NCBI RefSeq assembly: GCF_951805225.1
Contig: NZ_OX638201.1
Location: 310,001-374,000, forward strand
DNA: 64,000 nt
Source: an uncultured Flavobacterium sp.
GTDB lineage: Bacteria; Bacteroidota; Bacteroidia; Flavobacteriales; Flavobacteriaceae
Direction of reading: 5' to 3'
The position numbers and the translations under genes are program-made. The notes beneath the pieces were generated by a model, which was not told the origin of the DNA, searched no databases, and saw nothing but the letters and a program-made list of their open reading frames with translations. Numbering within the stretch: the stretch's first letter is position 1; every line of letters begins with the position of its first letter. This document shows, piece by piece, positions 49,398 through 56,890 of the stretch.

Positions 49398-49423
49398 AAT
49401 AAAAGATAAATTTATCTTTTATT
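49398..49423 (+). promoter_or_regulatory. Perfect 26-bp palindromic operator before ric
   Basis: The half AATAAAAGATAAA (49398-49410) is followed by its exact reverse complement TTTATCTTTTATT (49411-49423). Its core AAAAGATA-AATT-TATCTTTT matches the sites before rrf2 and nirK. It lies 36 bp before the ric ATG. No good -7 element is visible after it. Confidence 0.85.
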
Positions 49424-49459
49424 GTTGATTCAAGTAAATAATAATTAAATAAAACTAAA

Positions 49460-50182
49460 ATGGAAAATTTAAAAAATAAAACGGTTGGTTCATTTGTAGC
49501 CCAGGATTTTAGAACAGCTGCAGTTTTTACAAAATATCAAATTGATTTTTGCTGTAAAGGCAACAGAACTATTGATGAAGTTTGTGAAAAACAAGAAATA
49601 GACGCAGATATTTTACTGCAAAATGTTTATGATGTTCTTCAGTCTGAAAGAGGTAATACAATTGATTTTAATTCATGGCCTTTAGATTTATTGGTAGATT
49701 ATATCGAGAAAACCCATCATCGTTATGTTGAAGATAAAACGGGTGTTCTTGTGAAGTTTTTGGATAAATTATGTAGTGTTCATGGCGGAAGTCATCCGGA
49801 ATTATTCAAAATAAATGAATTGTTTACGGCGGGTGCGGGTGAGCTTTCTCAACATATGAAAAAAGAAGAATTGATGTTATTTCCTTTTATCAAAAGAATG
49901 GTAAAAACTAAAGAATCTAACGGAGTTTTATCTCAGCCATCTTTTGGAACTGTTTCAAATCCAATTGCGATGATGATGCAGGAACATGATAATGAGGGAG
50001 ATCGCTTTAGAGAAATTGCACTTTTGACGAATGATTATACTCCGCCAAGCGATGGATGTACAACTTATAAAGTAACTTTTGCAATGCTAAAAGAATTTGA
50101 AGAAGATTTGCATAAACATATTCATCTTGAGAATAATATTTTGTTTCCAAAAGCTGTCATTTTAGAAGCAGAATTCGCTTAA
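49460..50182 (+). CDS. ric: Iron-sulfur cluster repair di-iron protein RIC (YtfE/ScdA)
   Basis: The 240-residue protein has the N-terminal ScdA domain with a Cys pair (YQIDFCCKGNRTI, about 27-39) and a C-terminal hemerythrin-like four-helix bundle. The bundle has His and Glu ligands in KTHHRYVE, HMKKEELMLFPF, MQEHDNEGDRF and HKHIHLENNILFP. RIC proteins repair Fe-S clusters and release or degrade NO under nitrosative stress. The palindrome 49398-49423 puts it under the same regulator as nirK. It is a separate transcription unit after azurin. Confidence 0.94.
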   Translation: MENLKNKTVGSFVAQDFRTAAVFTKYQIDFCCKGNRTIDEVCEKQEIDADILLQNVYDVLQSERGNTIDFNSWPLDLLVDYIEKTHHRYVEDKTGVLVKFLDKLCSVHGGSHPELFKINELFTAGAGELSQHMKKEELMLFPFIKRMVKTKESNGVLSQPSFGTVSNPIAMMMQEHDNEGDRFREIALLTNDYTPPSDGCTTYKVTFAMLKEFEEDLHKHIHLENNILFPKAVILEAEFA

Positions 50183-50202
50183 AAATAAAAAAATGTAATT
50201 AA

Positions 50203-50252
50203 GAAAATGCACTAATTGAATCATATTTAAATTGATTGCTTTTGGTGCATTT
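50203..50252 (+). terminator. Terminator-like hairpin after ric
   Basis: AAAATGCAC (50203-50211) pairs with GTGCATTTT (50244-50252) around a 32-nt loop that can pair internally (AATTGAAT with ATTGATT-like words). A short T-run closes the second arm. Confidence 0.5.
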
Positions 50253-50281
50253 TTATTTAAAAGAAATAAAACTAAATCGAT

Positions 50282-51496
50282 ATGAATTCTCGAAAAAGTT
50301 GGATAGTATGTTGCTTTTTTAATTTTCTGATAGCATCAATTATGGGATTATTGATGCGTTTTTCATATTTGTTTCCACTAAAAAGCATAAATTATATTTA
50401 TCTGCTTCATGCACATTCTCATGTTGCGATGTTGGGTTGGGTTTATTTGATGATTTACGTTTTGGTTGTTCATTTTTTTATTCCAAAAAATAAAAGTCAA
50501 AAACCAATTTATAATCAATTATTCTGGATTACTGAATTTAGCGTTATCGGCATGATGATTTCTTTTCTAATTCAAGGATATGCTTTGTTTTCGATTGTAT
50601 TTTCGACGTTGCATATTTTCTTAAGTTATGTTTTTTGCTGGTTGGTTTGGCGAGATTTTTCTATTGGCAGAATGTGCGACAGAATACTTTTGCAAACGGC
50701 AATTTTATTCATGGTTTTTTCAACTTTTGGAGTTTGGTGTTTAGGACCAGCAATAAATATGTTAGGAAAGCAAAGTTCTTTTTATCAAATTGCGATTCAA
50801 TTCTTTTTGCATTTTCAATTTAATGGTTGGTTTTTATTTGCGGTTTTGGCTTTGTTTCTAAAACAATTCAAAAGTAAAATAGCTGTAAATGAGTTTAAAA
50901 TATTTTGGGTATTGCTTATTCTTGCTACTTTTTTTAGGGTTGCATTTCCTATAAGTTGGTACATTAAAAGTAATATTTTAAGAGCAATTAATACATTTGG
51001 AGTTTTGCTGCAATTGCTCTCTTTTGTTTATTTCTATAAGATGCTTAAACCTCAAATAAAGGAATTCAAAACAAATTTAGATTCAACAGCAAAATGGGTT
51101 TACGGTTTAGCATTATGGTCTTTATTCTTGAAAATCGGAATACAATTAATGTTGGTATTTCCTAATCTTGCTGAGGTTTCGCATCAAATAAGAAATTGGG
51201 TTATTGGATTTATTCACTTAACAACTTTAGGAATCATCACAGGATTTTTATTGGGAATATTGATTCAGAATAAACTTTTGCCAAGCCAATCTTATTGGTT
51301 TAAAATTGGAATTAAATCTTTCTTTTTGGGATATGTTTTAACTGAAATATTATTGTTTTTGCAAGGTTTACTTTTTTATAAAAATATGGGATTGCTTTTA
51401 GGATATTATGAAAGTATTTTTGGAACTAGTGTTTTTATAATCACTGGTTTGATGTTGATTATTAGTTCGATAATGAATAAAAAAAGCAAGAGTTAA
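50282..51496 (+). CDS. Histidine-rich polytopic membrane protein in the nitrosative stress cluster
   Basis: The 404-residue protein has about 12 membrane segments with no cleavable signal. The second segment holds LLHAHSHVAMLGW (His43, His45 and His47), and other helices contain FFLHFQFNGWF and FIHLTTLGI. Such intramembrane histidines suggest heme or metal binding, as in heme-copper oxidase subunit I or NnrS proteins, but I find no full motif of either. Placed after ric and before the nirK operon (convergent), it is probably part of NO or nitrite metabolism. The function is not known. Confidence 0.7.
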   Translation: MNSRKSWIVCCFFNFLIASIMGLLMRFSYLFPLKSINYIYLLHAHSHVAMLGWVYLMIYVLVVHFFIPKNKSQKPIYNQLFWITEFSVIGMMISFLIQGYALFSIVFSTLHIFLSYVFCWLVWRDFSIGRMCDRILLQTAILFMVFSTFGVWCLGPAINMLGKQSSFYQIAIQFFLHFQFNGWFLFAVLALFLKQFKSKIAVNEFKIFWVLLILATFFRVAFPISWYIKSNILRAINTFGVLLQLLSFVYFYKMLKPQIKEFKTNLDSTAKWVYGLALWSLFLKIGIQLMLVFPNLAEVSHQIRNWVIGFIHLTTLGIITGFLLGILIQNKLLPSQSYWFKIGIKSFFLGYVLTEILLFLQGLLFYKNMGLLLGYYESIFGTSVFIITGLMLIISSIMNKKSKS

Positions 51497-51536
51497 TTAA
51501 ATCTTCTCTTGCGTTTTTACGAATCAGTCTTTTAAT

Positions 51537-52139
51537 TTATATTTTTTGAGCTTCTTGGTTTATTTTTTCTATTGTTTCATTATTATTTACGCCTAAACCT
51601 TCTTGCTGAAATATCAATTCGCCATCAGTATTAAAAACACTTATAATGTTTGAATGTGAAAATTCCATAGGAGATATTTGTTTGTAATTTACTGCCAGAA
51701 CCGCAGCAAATTCTCTCGTATTATCTTCTGTCGAACGAAGAAAAATCCAAGGGTTTTGATTCATATTATTGGCTATCGCAAAAGCTTTTAATTTTTGTGG
51801 AGTATCTGTTTTTGGATCAATACTTACCAGAATAAGTTTGACATTTTTTTTGGTTTTCCGATCTAGTTTTTTTTCAATATCTCTCATGTCTGCGACTAAT
51901 CTTGGACAAGCGGCTTTGCAGGAAGTGTAAATCATAACCATAACAAGAATATTTCCTTTAAGGCTTTTGAGTTCGATGTTTTTTCCATCCTGAGTAGTCC
52001 ATTGCGAAGGCAAGTTATAAATTGATAAATCGGTGATTTCTTTGGTTTTTGCTATAGGTTTAGTTACTTCTTTCTTGGGATCTTTACAGCTTTGTAAAGT
52101 AAAAAGAAGAATAAAAAACGTAATTATTGATTTTTTCAT
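51537..52139 (-). CDS. SCO1/SenC family copper chaperone lipoprotein
   Basis: The 200-residue protein has a lipobox TLQSC (Cys18) and a thioredoxin fold with the SCO copper motif CKAAC (in YTSCKAACPRLV) and the third ligand His in MEFSHSNII. SCO proteins deliver copper to membrane or periplasmic copper enzymes. As the third gene of the nirK-FGE-SCO operon (17 bp after the FGE-like gene), it probably supplies copper to NirK. No separate cytochrome oxidase gene lies nearby. Confidence 0.92.
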   Translation of the reverse strand: MKKSIITFFILLFTLQSCKDPKKEVTKPIAKTKEITDLSIYNLPSQWTTQDGKNIELKSLKGNILVMVMIYTSCKAACPRLVADMRDIEKKLDRKTKKNVKLILVSIDPKTDTPQKLKAFAIANNMNQNPWIFLRSTEDNTREFAAVLAVNYKQISPMEFSHSNIISVFNTDGELIFQQEGLGVNNNETIEKINQEAQKI

Positions 52140-52155
52140 TTTAATGATTTTGTTG

Positions 52156-52926
52156 TTATAGTTTTGTTGTACTGGCGCATCGAAATCCTAAATTCCGCGT
52201 CGAATATTGAGCTTTAAGACTTCCTCTAAACGCGTATCGCATAAAAGCGGCATAATCCATTAAATCCGTTGCATTGACAGAAGCAGCGCCACAGAAAAGA
52301 TTTTTATCCGCACTTTTGTCTTTTCTCGATTCTCCGGATAAAAAAATGCTGTTAAAATCAGCGGTCCATTCCCATACTAATCCGTGCATGTCATAAACGC
52401 CCCAATAATTTCTGAAGGTTTTGCCAATTGAATTTTCGTATGTTTTTGATCTTTCATACCAGAACAAAATGTATTTGTTGAATTCTGCTTTGGTTCTGGC
52501 ATCGATTTTTTTTTCATCGGCCATGGCCACATATTCCCATTCATCCATTGTTGGTAAACGTTTTCCCTGACATTCGCAATATTTTTTGGCGGCAAACCAT
52601 GAAACATTTGCGACGGGAGATTTTGGATTTGCATTTCCAAAATCAAAATCAGATTTCCAATATGATAAATAACTTTTATCGGCAAAAATTCCTTTTATTT
52701 TGGATTTACTAAAGTTTGGATTATTTTTAAGAAAGCTCAAATACTCGGCATTCGTTACAGGAAATACATCAATATAGAATGATTTGACGTTTACAGGTTT
52801 TTTTGCTGTAGCTCCGTAAAGAGGGATAAAAAAGCCCTCTTTTATCGGAACCATTTTCGATTCCTGCCCACTTATAGATGGAATTTGAGCGAGAAAAAGA
52901 ATAATTATTAAAATGCTTTTTTGCAT
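52156..52926 (-). CDS. SUMF1/FGE-family protein in the nirK operon
   Basis: The 256-residue protein has a signal peptide (ILIIILFLAQIPSISGQ) and a formylglycine-generating-enzyme-like fold. Typical motifs are FPVTNAEYLSFLKNNPNF, PVANVSWFAAKKYCECQGKR, LPTMDEWEYVAMA and the terminal TRNLGFRCA. Of the two catalytic cysteines of true FGEs, only one is at the expected place (NLFCGAAS) and its partner is missing, so a copper-loaded formylglycine activity is doubtful. It lies 13 bp after nirK and 16 bp before SCO. It could be a maturation factor for the nitrite reductase. Confidence 0.85.
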   Translation of the reverse strand: MQKSILIIILFLAQIPSISGQESKMVPIKEGFFIPLYGATAKKPVNVKSFYIDVFPVTNAEYLSFLKNNPNFSKSKIKGIFADKSYLSYWKSDFDFGNANPKSPVANVSWFAAKKYCECQGKRLPTMDEWEYVAMADEKKIDARTKAEFNKYILFWYERSKTYENSIGKTFRNYWGVYDMHGLVWEWTADFNSIFLSGESRKDKSADKNLFCGAASVNATDLMDYAAFMRYAFRGSLKAQYSTRNLGFRCASTTKL

Positions 52927-52939
52927 GTTATTCAGGTTA

Positions 52940-54388
52940 TTATCGTTGTGATTTTACCATTTCAGGAGTCACTTCAGTTTTGTTATTTCCCCAACTGTTA
53001 TAGATGTACGTCATAACATTGGCAATTTCATCATCAGATAAGTTTTGCGCTGGCATAATACTGTTGAATTTCTTCCCGTTTACGGTTATTTCGCCGCTTA
53101 AACCATGCAAAATTGTTTTAATAGCACGTTTAGAATCAGCGTTTAGATAATCTGATTTTGCAAGAGGAGGAAAGGCATTTGGAATTCCTTGTCCTTCAGA
53201 TTGATGGCAGGCAAAACAGGTTGTCCCGAAAATTTCTTTTCCAATTTTTATTTTTTCAGCCATTGTTCTCTTCGGAATTGCTATTTTTGCTGTTTTAACG
53301 GCAGGCATATTTTGGATCGTTCCACCTTCAGGCAAATAAATTCCTTCCTGGATTGTTCCGGAATAAATCTTTTTATTTTCGTTGCCTTCAACTTTCAGAA
53401 TTCCTAAAGCACCTTTATTAAATGCTCTAAATATGGAGTGATCTACCAAAATGAAATTCCCGGGAGTCTCGACTTTAAAATCAACAATAGCAGAACCTCC
53501 GGCCGGAATTAAAGTCGTTTGGACATTTTTATTGATTAGTGCGCCGCCTTCTACGTGAACATTATCGAATATTTCGCCAATAACGTGAAAAGAAGAAACC
53601 AGATTTGGACCGCCATTTCCAACAAATAAACGGACTGTTTCGCCTACTTTTGCGGTAAGCTCATTTCCGTTAGTCAGAGAGCCAACTTTACCATTAAAAA
53701 CTACATAATCAGGAGTTTCTTTAACTGCTTTATTCATATCAAACGGCTGAAGTCCTTTTGCGCCATATTCGCCTTGCGTATAAAAATCACCTTGCATAAC
53801 ATAATATTCTCGATCAACGGGAGGAAGTCCGCCTTCTGGTTCAACCAAAATTAAACCGTACATTCCGTTCGCAATGTGCATTCCTACAGGTGCAGTCGCG
53901 CAATGATATACATATAAACCAGGATTTATTACTTTAAAACTAAATACCTTTTCGTGACCCGGAGCTACTAATGAAGAAGTTGCTCCACCACCGGGACCAG
54001 TAACGGCATGTAGGTCAATATTATGAGGCAATTTATTGTCAGGATGATTTTTTAGGTGAAACTCGACTTCATCTCCAACGCGAGTTCTAATGAAACTTCC
54101 CGGAACAGAACCGCCAAATGTCCAATAAGTATATTTTACACCATCAGTCATCGTGCCTTCCTGCTCTTTTATTTCCATATTAACCTTTAATTTCATCGCA
54201 GATCTATTGCCAATAGGTTTAGGAACTTTGGGCGGTGCCGTAAGTTCGGCTTCCATTTGTCCGTTTGTAATAATTTTAGTGTAATCGCTTTGAGTTGTTT
54301 CTTTTTTACAGGATGTAACAATCATTATGGTGCAAATTGTAAAAAGGAAAATTCGCATTTTACTGGAAATTTTGTACTTCTTTTTCAT
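52940..54388 (-). CDS. nirK: Copper nitrite reductase with C-terminal cytochrome c domain
   Basis: The 482-residue lipoprotein (lipobox IVTSC, Cys27) reduces nitrite to NO in the periplasm. Type 1 copper ligands are His122, Cys163, His171 and Met176. Type 2 ligands are His127, His162 and His317, with catalytic Asp125 and His268. After residue 340, a cytochrome c domain (CFACH, Cys391-His395, and a later Met in NSIMPAQNLS) is fused. The fused heme domain can receive electrons directly, perhaps from azurin or a membrane cytochrome. A matching palindrome lies 43 bp upstream. Confidence 0.95.
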   Translation of the reverse strand: MKKKYKISSKMRIFLFTICTIMIVTSCKKETTQSDYTKIITNGQMEAELTAPPKVPKPIGNRSAMKLKVNMEIKEQEGTMTDGVKYTYWTFGGSVPGSFIRTRVGDEVEFHLKNHPDNKLPHNIDLHAVTGPGGGATSSLVAPGHEKVFSFKVINPGLYVYHCATAPVGMHIANGMYGLILVEPEGGLPPVDREYYVMQGDFYTQGEYGAKGLQPFDMNKAVKETPDYVVFNGKVGSLTNGNELTAKVGETVRLFVGNGGPNLVSSFHVIGEIFDNVHVEGGALINKNVQTTLIPAGGSAIVDFKVETPGNFILVDHSIFRAFNKGALGILKVEGNENKKIYSGTIQEGIYLPEGGTIQNMPAVKTAKIAIPKRTMAEKIKIGKEIFGTTCFACHQSEGQGIPNAFPPLAKSDYLNADSKRAIKTILHGLSGEITVNGKKFNSIMPAQNLSDDEIANVMTYIYNSWGNNKTEVTPEMVKSQR

Positions 54389-54430
54389 AATAGTTTGGTT
54401 TTATTTTAGTTTTAAATCTAAAGTAAATTT

Positions 54431-54450
54431 AAAAGACAGTTTTGTCTTTT
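54431..54450 (-). promoter_or_regulatory. Palindromic operator before nirK
   Basis: AAAAGACA (54431-54438) and TGTCTTTT (54443-54450) are exact arms around a 4-bp spacer. The 20-bp frame equals that of the ric and rrf2 sites (consensus AAAAGAYA-N4-TRTCTTTT). A degenerate -7 element (TACTTTAG on the minus strand, near 54410-54425) lies between it and the nirK start. Confidence 0.75.
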
Positions 54451-54619
54451 ATTATGATAAAAGTCATGTATTACTTATTTTTTTGATCATTATTTTGCTA
54501 TAAGTGATTTTTTAGTAAGTTTTAACTTGTAAAACGAGGATTGTGAAAACGCCTTTTTTTCTTGTAACCGACGAATGGCAATATTTTTTAATAAAAATAA
54601 TTACCTGACTCTATTTTAG

Positions 54620-54639
54620 AATAATAATCATTATTTTTG
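54620..54639 (+). promoter_or_regulatory. Promoter of the oxoamine synthase gene with Fur-like box
   Basis: TATTTTTG (54632-54639) is an exact -7 match, 41 bp before the ATG at 54680. Overlapping it is AATAATAATCATTATT (54620-54635), whose arms AATAAT and ATTATT and centre resemble a Fur box. Iron-dependent control is possible but not shown. Confidence 0.5.
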
Positions 54640-54679
54640 CACCCTGTATAAATAAAAATTATTACTTCAAAATATATTT

Positions 54680-55942
54680 ATGGTAAAAGATTTATTCGAA
54701 AGAATTCAGAACAATAAAGGGCCATTAGGAAAATGGGCTTCACAAGCTGAGGGTTATTTTGTATTCCCTAAATTAGAAGGTGAACTTGGTCCAAGAATGA
54801 AATTTGGTGGAAAAGATATTTTAAATTGGAGTTTGAATGACTATTTAGGTCTTGCAAATCATCCGGAGGTTCGTCAAGCGGATATTGATGCTGCAACACA
54901 ATACGGAGCAGCTTACCCAATGGGAGCTCGTATGATGTCCGGACATACTAAATACCACGAACAATTAGAAAATGAATTGGCTGAGTTTGTTATGAAACCA
55001 GCGGCTTATTTATTGAATTTTGGTTATCAGGGAATGGTGTCTATTATTGATGCTTTAGTGACTAAAAACGATATTATTGTTTATGATGTAGATTCTCATG
55101 CTTGTATTATTGATGGTGTTCGTTTGCATATGGGTAAACGTTTTACATACAAACACAATGATCTTGAAAGTATGGAAAAAAACCTGCAACGTGCTACTAA
55201 AATGGCTACAGAAACAGGTGGTGGAATTCTTTTTATTACCGAAGGTGTTTTTGGAATGAGAGGACAACAAGGAAAATTGAAAGAAATTGTTGCTTTAAAA
55301 GAAAAATATAATTTCCGTTTATTAGTTGATGATGCGCACGGTTTTGGTACTCTTGGTAAAACAGGAGCTGGAGCAGGTGAGGAGCAAGGAGTTCAGGACG
55401 GTATTGATGTTTATTTCTCTACGTTTGCAAAATCAATGGCTAATATTGGAGCTTTTGTAGCTGCAGATCAAGATATTATTGATTATTTAAAATATAATTT
55501 ACGTTCTCAAATGTTTGCAAAAGCATTACCAATGATTCAAACAATTGGTTCTTTGAAGCGTTTAGAATTATTGCGTAATCACCCTGAATTGAAAGATAAA
55601 CTTTGGGAAAATGTAAACGCATTACAAAACGGATTACGTTCTAGAAACTTCAATATTGGAGACACAAATACTTGTGTAACACCAGTTTATTTACAAGGAA
55701 GTGTTCCAGAAGCAATGGTAATGGTAAACGATTTAAGAGAAAACTACGGTATTTTCTTGTCGATTGTAATTTATCCAGTAATTCCAAAAGGAATTATTTT
55801 GTTAAGAATGATTCCAACAACTTCACATACACTTGCTGATATTGATGAAACGTTAACAGCATTTGAAGCTATTCGTGAAAAATTAGAAAACGGTACTTAT
55901 AAAGAAATTGCAAGCAGAACTACAGTTGATTTAGATGCTTAA
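54680..55942 (+). CDS. Alpha-oxoamine synthase (serine palmitoyl- or cysteate acyltransferase)
   Basis: The 420-residue PLP enzyme has the full alpha-oxoamine synthase signature: DDAH (217-220) holding the PLP ring, the Schiff-base lysine Lys251 in FSTFAKSMANIGAF, and the substrate-side MGARMMSGH. It condenses an acyl-CoA or acyl-ACP with an amino acid. The close match to Bacteroidota serine palmitoyltransferase points to sphingolipid synthesis, but in Flavobacterium the homologous enzyme may use cysteate to make capnine sulfonolipids. A GNAT protein resembling bacterial ceramide synthase lies 950 bp downstream on the other strand. Confidence 0.88.
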   Translation: MVKDLFERIQNNKGPLGKWASQAEGYFVFPKLEGELGPRMKFGGKDILNWSLNDYLGLANHPEVRQADIDAATQYGAAYPMGARMMSGHTKYHEQLENELAEFVMKPAAYLLNFGYQGMVSIIDALVTKNDIIVYDVDSHACIIDGVRLHMGKRFTYKHNDLESMEKNLQRATKMATETGGGILFITEGVFGMRGQQGKLKEIVALKEKYNFRLLVDDAHGFGTLGKTGAGAGEEQGVQDGIDVYFSTFAKSMANIGAFVAADQDIIDYLKYNLRSQMFAKALPMIQTIGSLKRLELLRNHPELKDKLWENVNALQNGLRSRNFNIGDTNTCVTPVYLQGSVPEAMVMVNDLRENYGIFLSIVIYPVIPKGIILLRMIPTTSHTLADIDETLTAFEAIREKLENGTYKEIASRTTVDLDA

Positions 55943-55981
55943 TTTCTAAAAACTAAATTCCTATATGGGAATTATGTAAAA

Positions 55982-56012
55982 AAATCCATTCGTTATGCGA
56001 ATGGATTTTTTT
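55982..56012 (+). terminator. Terminator after the oxoamine synthase
   Basis: AAATCCATTCG (55982-55992) pairs perfectly with CGAATGGATTT (55998-56008) around a TTATG loop, followed by T residues. Confidence 0.85.
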
Positions 56013-56075
56013 TATTTAAAGTAAATTTATAATTATAAACCACAGTAAAAATAACCCACAGTAAAAAATAGCATT

Positions 56076-56549
56076 ATGAAAAAAGTATTAGCAATAACAG
56101 TAATTATTTTAGTTGTTTTAGTTTCTTGCAAAAAGGCAGAGCCTGCACCTGTAATTACGCCAGATCCTCCAAAAGAAGCTGAGGTTGTAGAACCAGCTGG
56201 AGATCAGTGTTTTGCATCAAGATTGAATGGTAATATCGTTGCATTGAGTTTTAATGTAAATTCACATCAGGAAGTAAATGGGAAATTAAGTTACAACTTA
56301 ACCGGAAAAGATAAAAATGAAGGGACTTTAATAGGTAACATGAAAGGTGATACCTTGGTTGCAGATTATACTTTTGTATCTGAAGGAGTTTCATCTGTTC
56401 GAGAAGTAGTTTTTTTACAAAAAGACGGAACTCTTATTGAAGGATATGGAGACGTAGTAGATGCAAATAATAAAGTAACTTTTAAAGATAAAAAGAAATT
56501 AAAATTTGACGCAAAAAATACTTTGACAAAAGTTGATTGTCCTCAATAA
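56076..56549 (+). CDS. Hypothetical lipoprotein
   Basis: The 157-residue protein has a lipobox LVVLVSC (Cys18) and a Pro/Glu-rich linker (EPAPVITPDPPKEAEVVEPA). The mature beta-rich domain has a Cys in DQCFASRLNGNIVALSFNVN and another at the end (VDCPQ), which could form a disulfide. It resembles small exported proteins of flavobacteria, but no named family fits. It is closed by a terminator. Confidence 0.7.
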   Translation: MKKVLAITVIILVVLVSCKKAEPAPVITPDPPKEAEVVEPAGDQCFASRLNGNIVALSFNVNSHQEVNGKLSYNLTGKDKNEGTLIGNMKGDTLVADYTFVSEGVSSVREVVFLQKDGTLIEGYGDVVDANNKVTFKDKKKLKFDAKNTLTKVDCPQ

Positions 56550-56578
56550 TAAAGAAATAAAAAAATTGTAGAAAAAAG

Positions 56579-56611
56579 AAATCCCATTCAATACGTTGAA
56601 TGGGATTTTTT
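56579..56611. terminator. Bidirectional terminator
   Basis: AAATCCCATTCAA (56579-56591) pairs perfectly with TTGAATGGGATTT (56596-56608) around a TACG loop. It separates the lipoprotein gene from the convergent zinc-ribbon gene. Confidence 0.85.
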
Positions 56612-56621
56612 ATACCTATTT

Positions 56622-56840
56622 CTAAAGGTTATTTTTTATTTTATTCAAATATTCACTTGAACTTCCGTTCCAATAACATTTTGAGCAATGTTTTTGATCT
56701 TTAAATTCGTGTTGACAATTTTCATATCCGTATAAAGTATGAGCACATTCTGGACATAAACTTTCCATTAAAGAAGAGTCTTTGTAAAAATCGCTTTTAC
56801 ATTCATCACATACTTTTATCAAAGATTTATTTAAATCCAT
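56622..56840 (-). CDS. Small zinc-ribbon protein
   Basis: The 72-residue protein carries three Cys-x2-Cys pairs (CDEC, CPEC and CSKC) and further Cys/His residues in ENCQHEFKDQKHC, enough for two zinc knuckles. It has no signal peptide. It sits between a lipoprotein gene and the GNAT gene, 50 bp after the latter's stop in the same direction, so it may be co-transcribed. The function is unknown. Confidence 0.75.
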   Translation of the reverse strand: MDLNKSLIKVCDECKSDFYKDSSLMESLCPECAHTLYGYENCQHEFKDQKHCSKCYWNGSSSEYLNKIKNNL

Positions 56841-56890
56841 TTTATAAGGAAACTAAAAGACAATTTACTTTTTACAGCTCACCTTTTACA

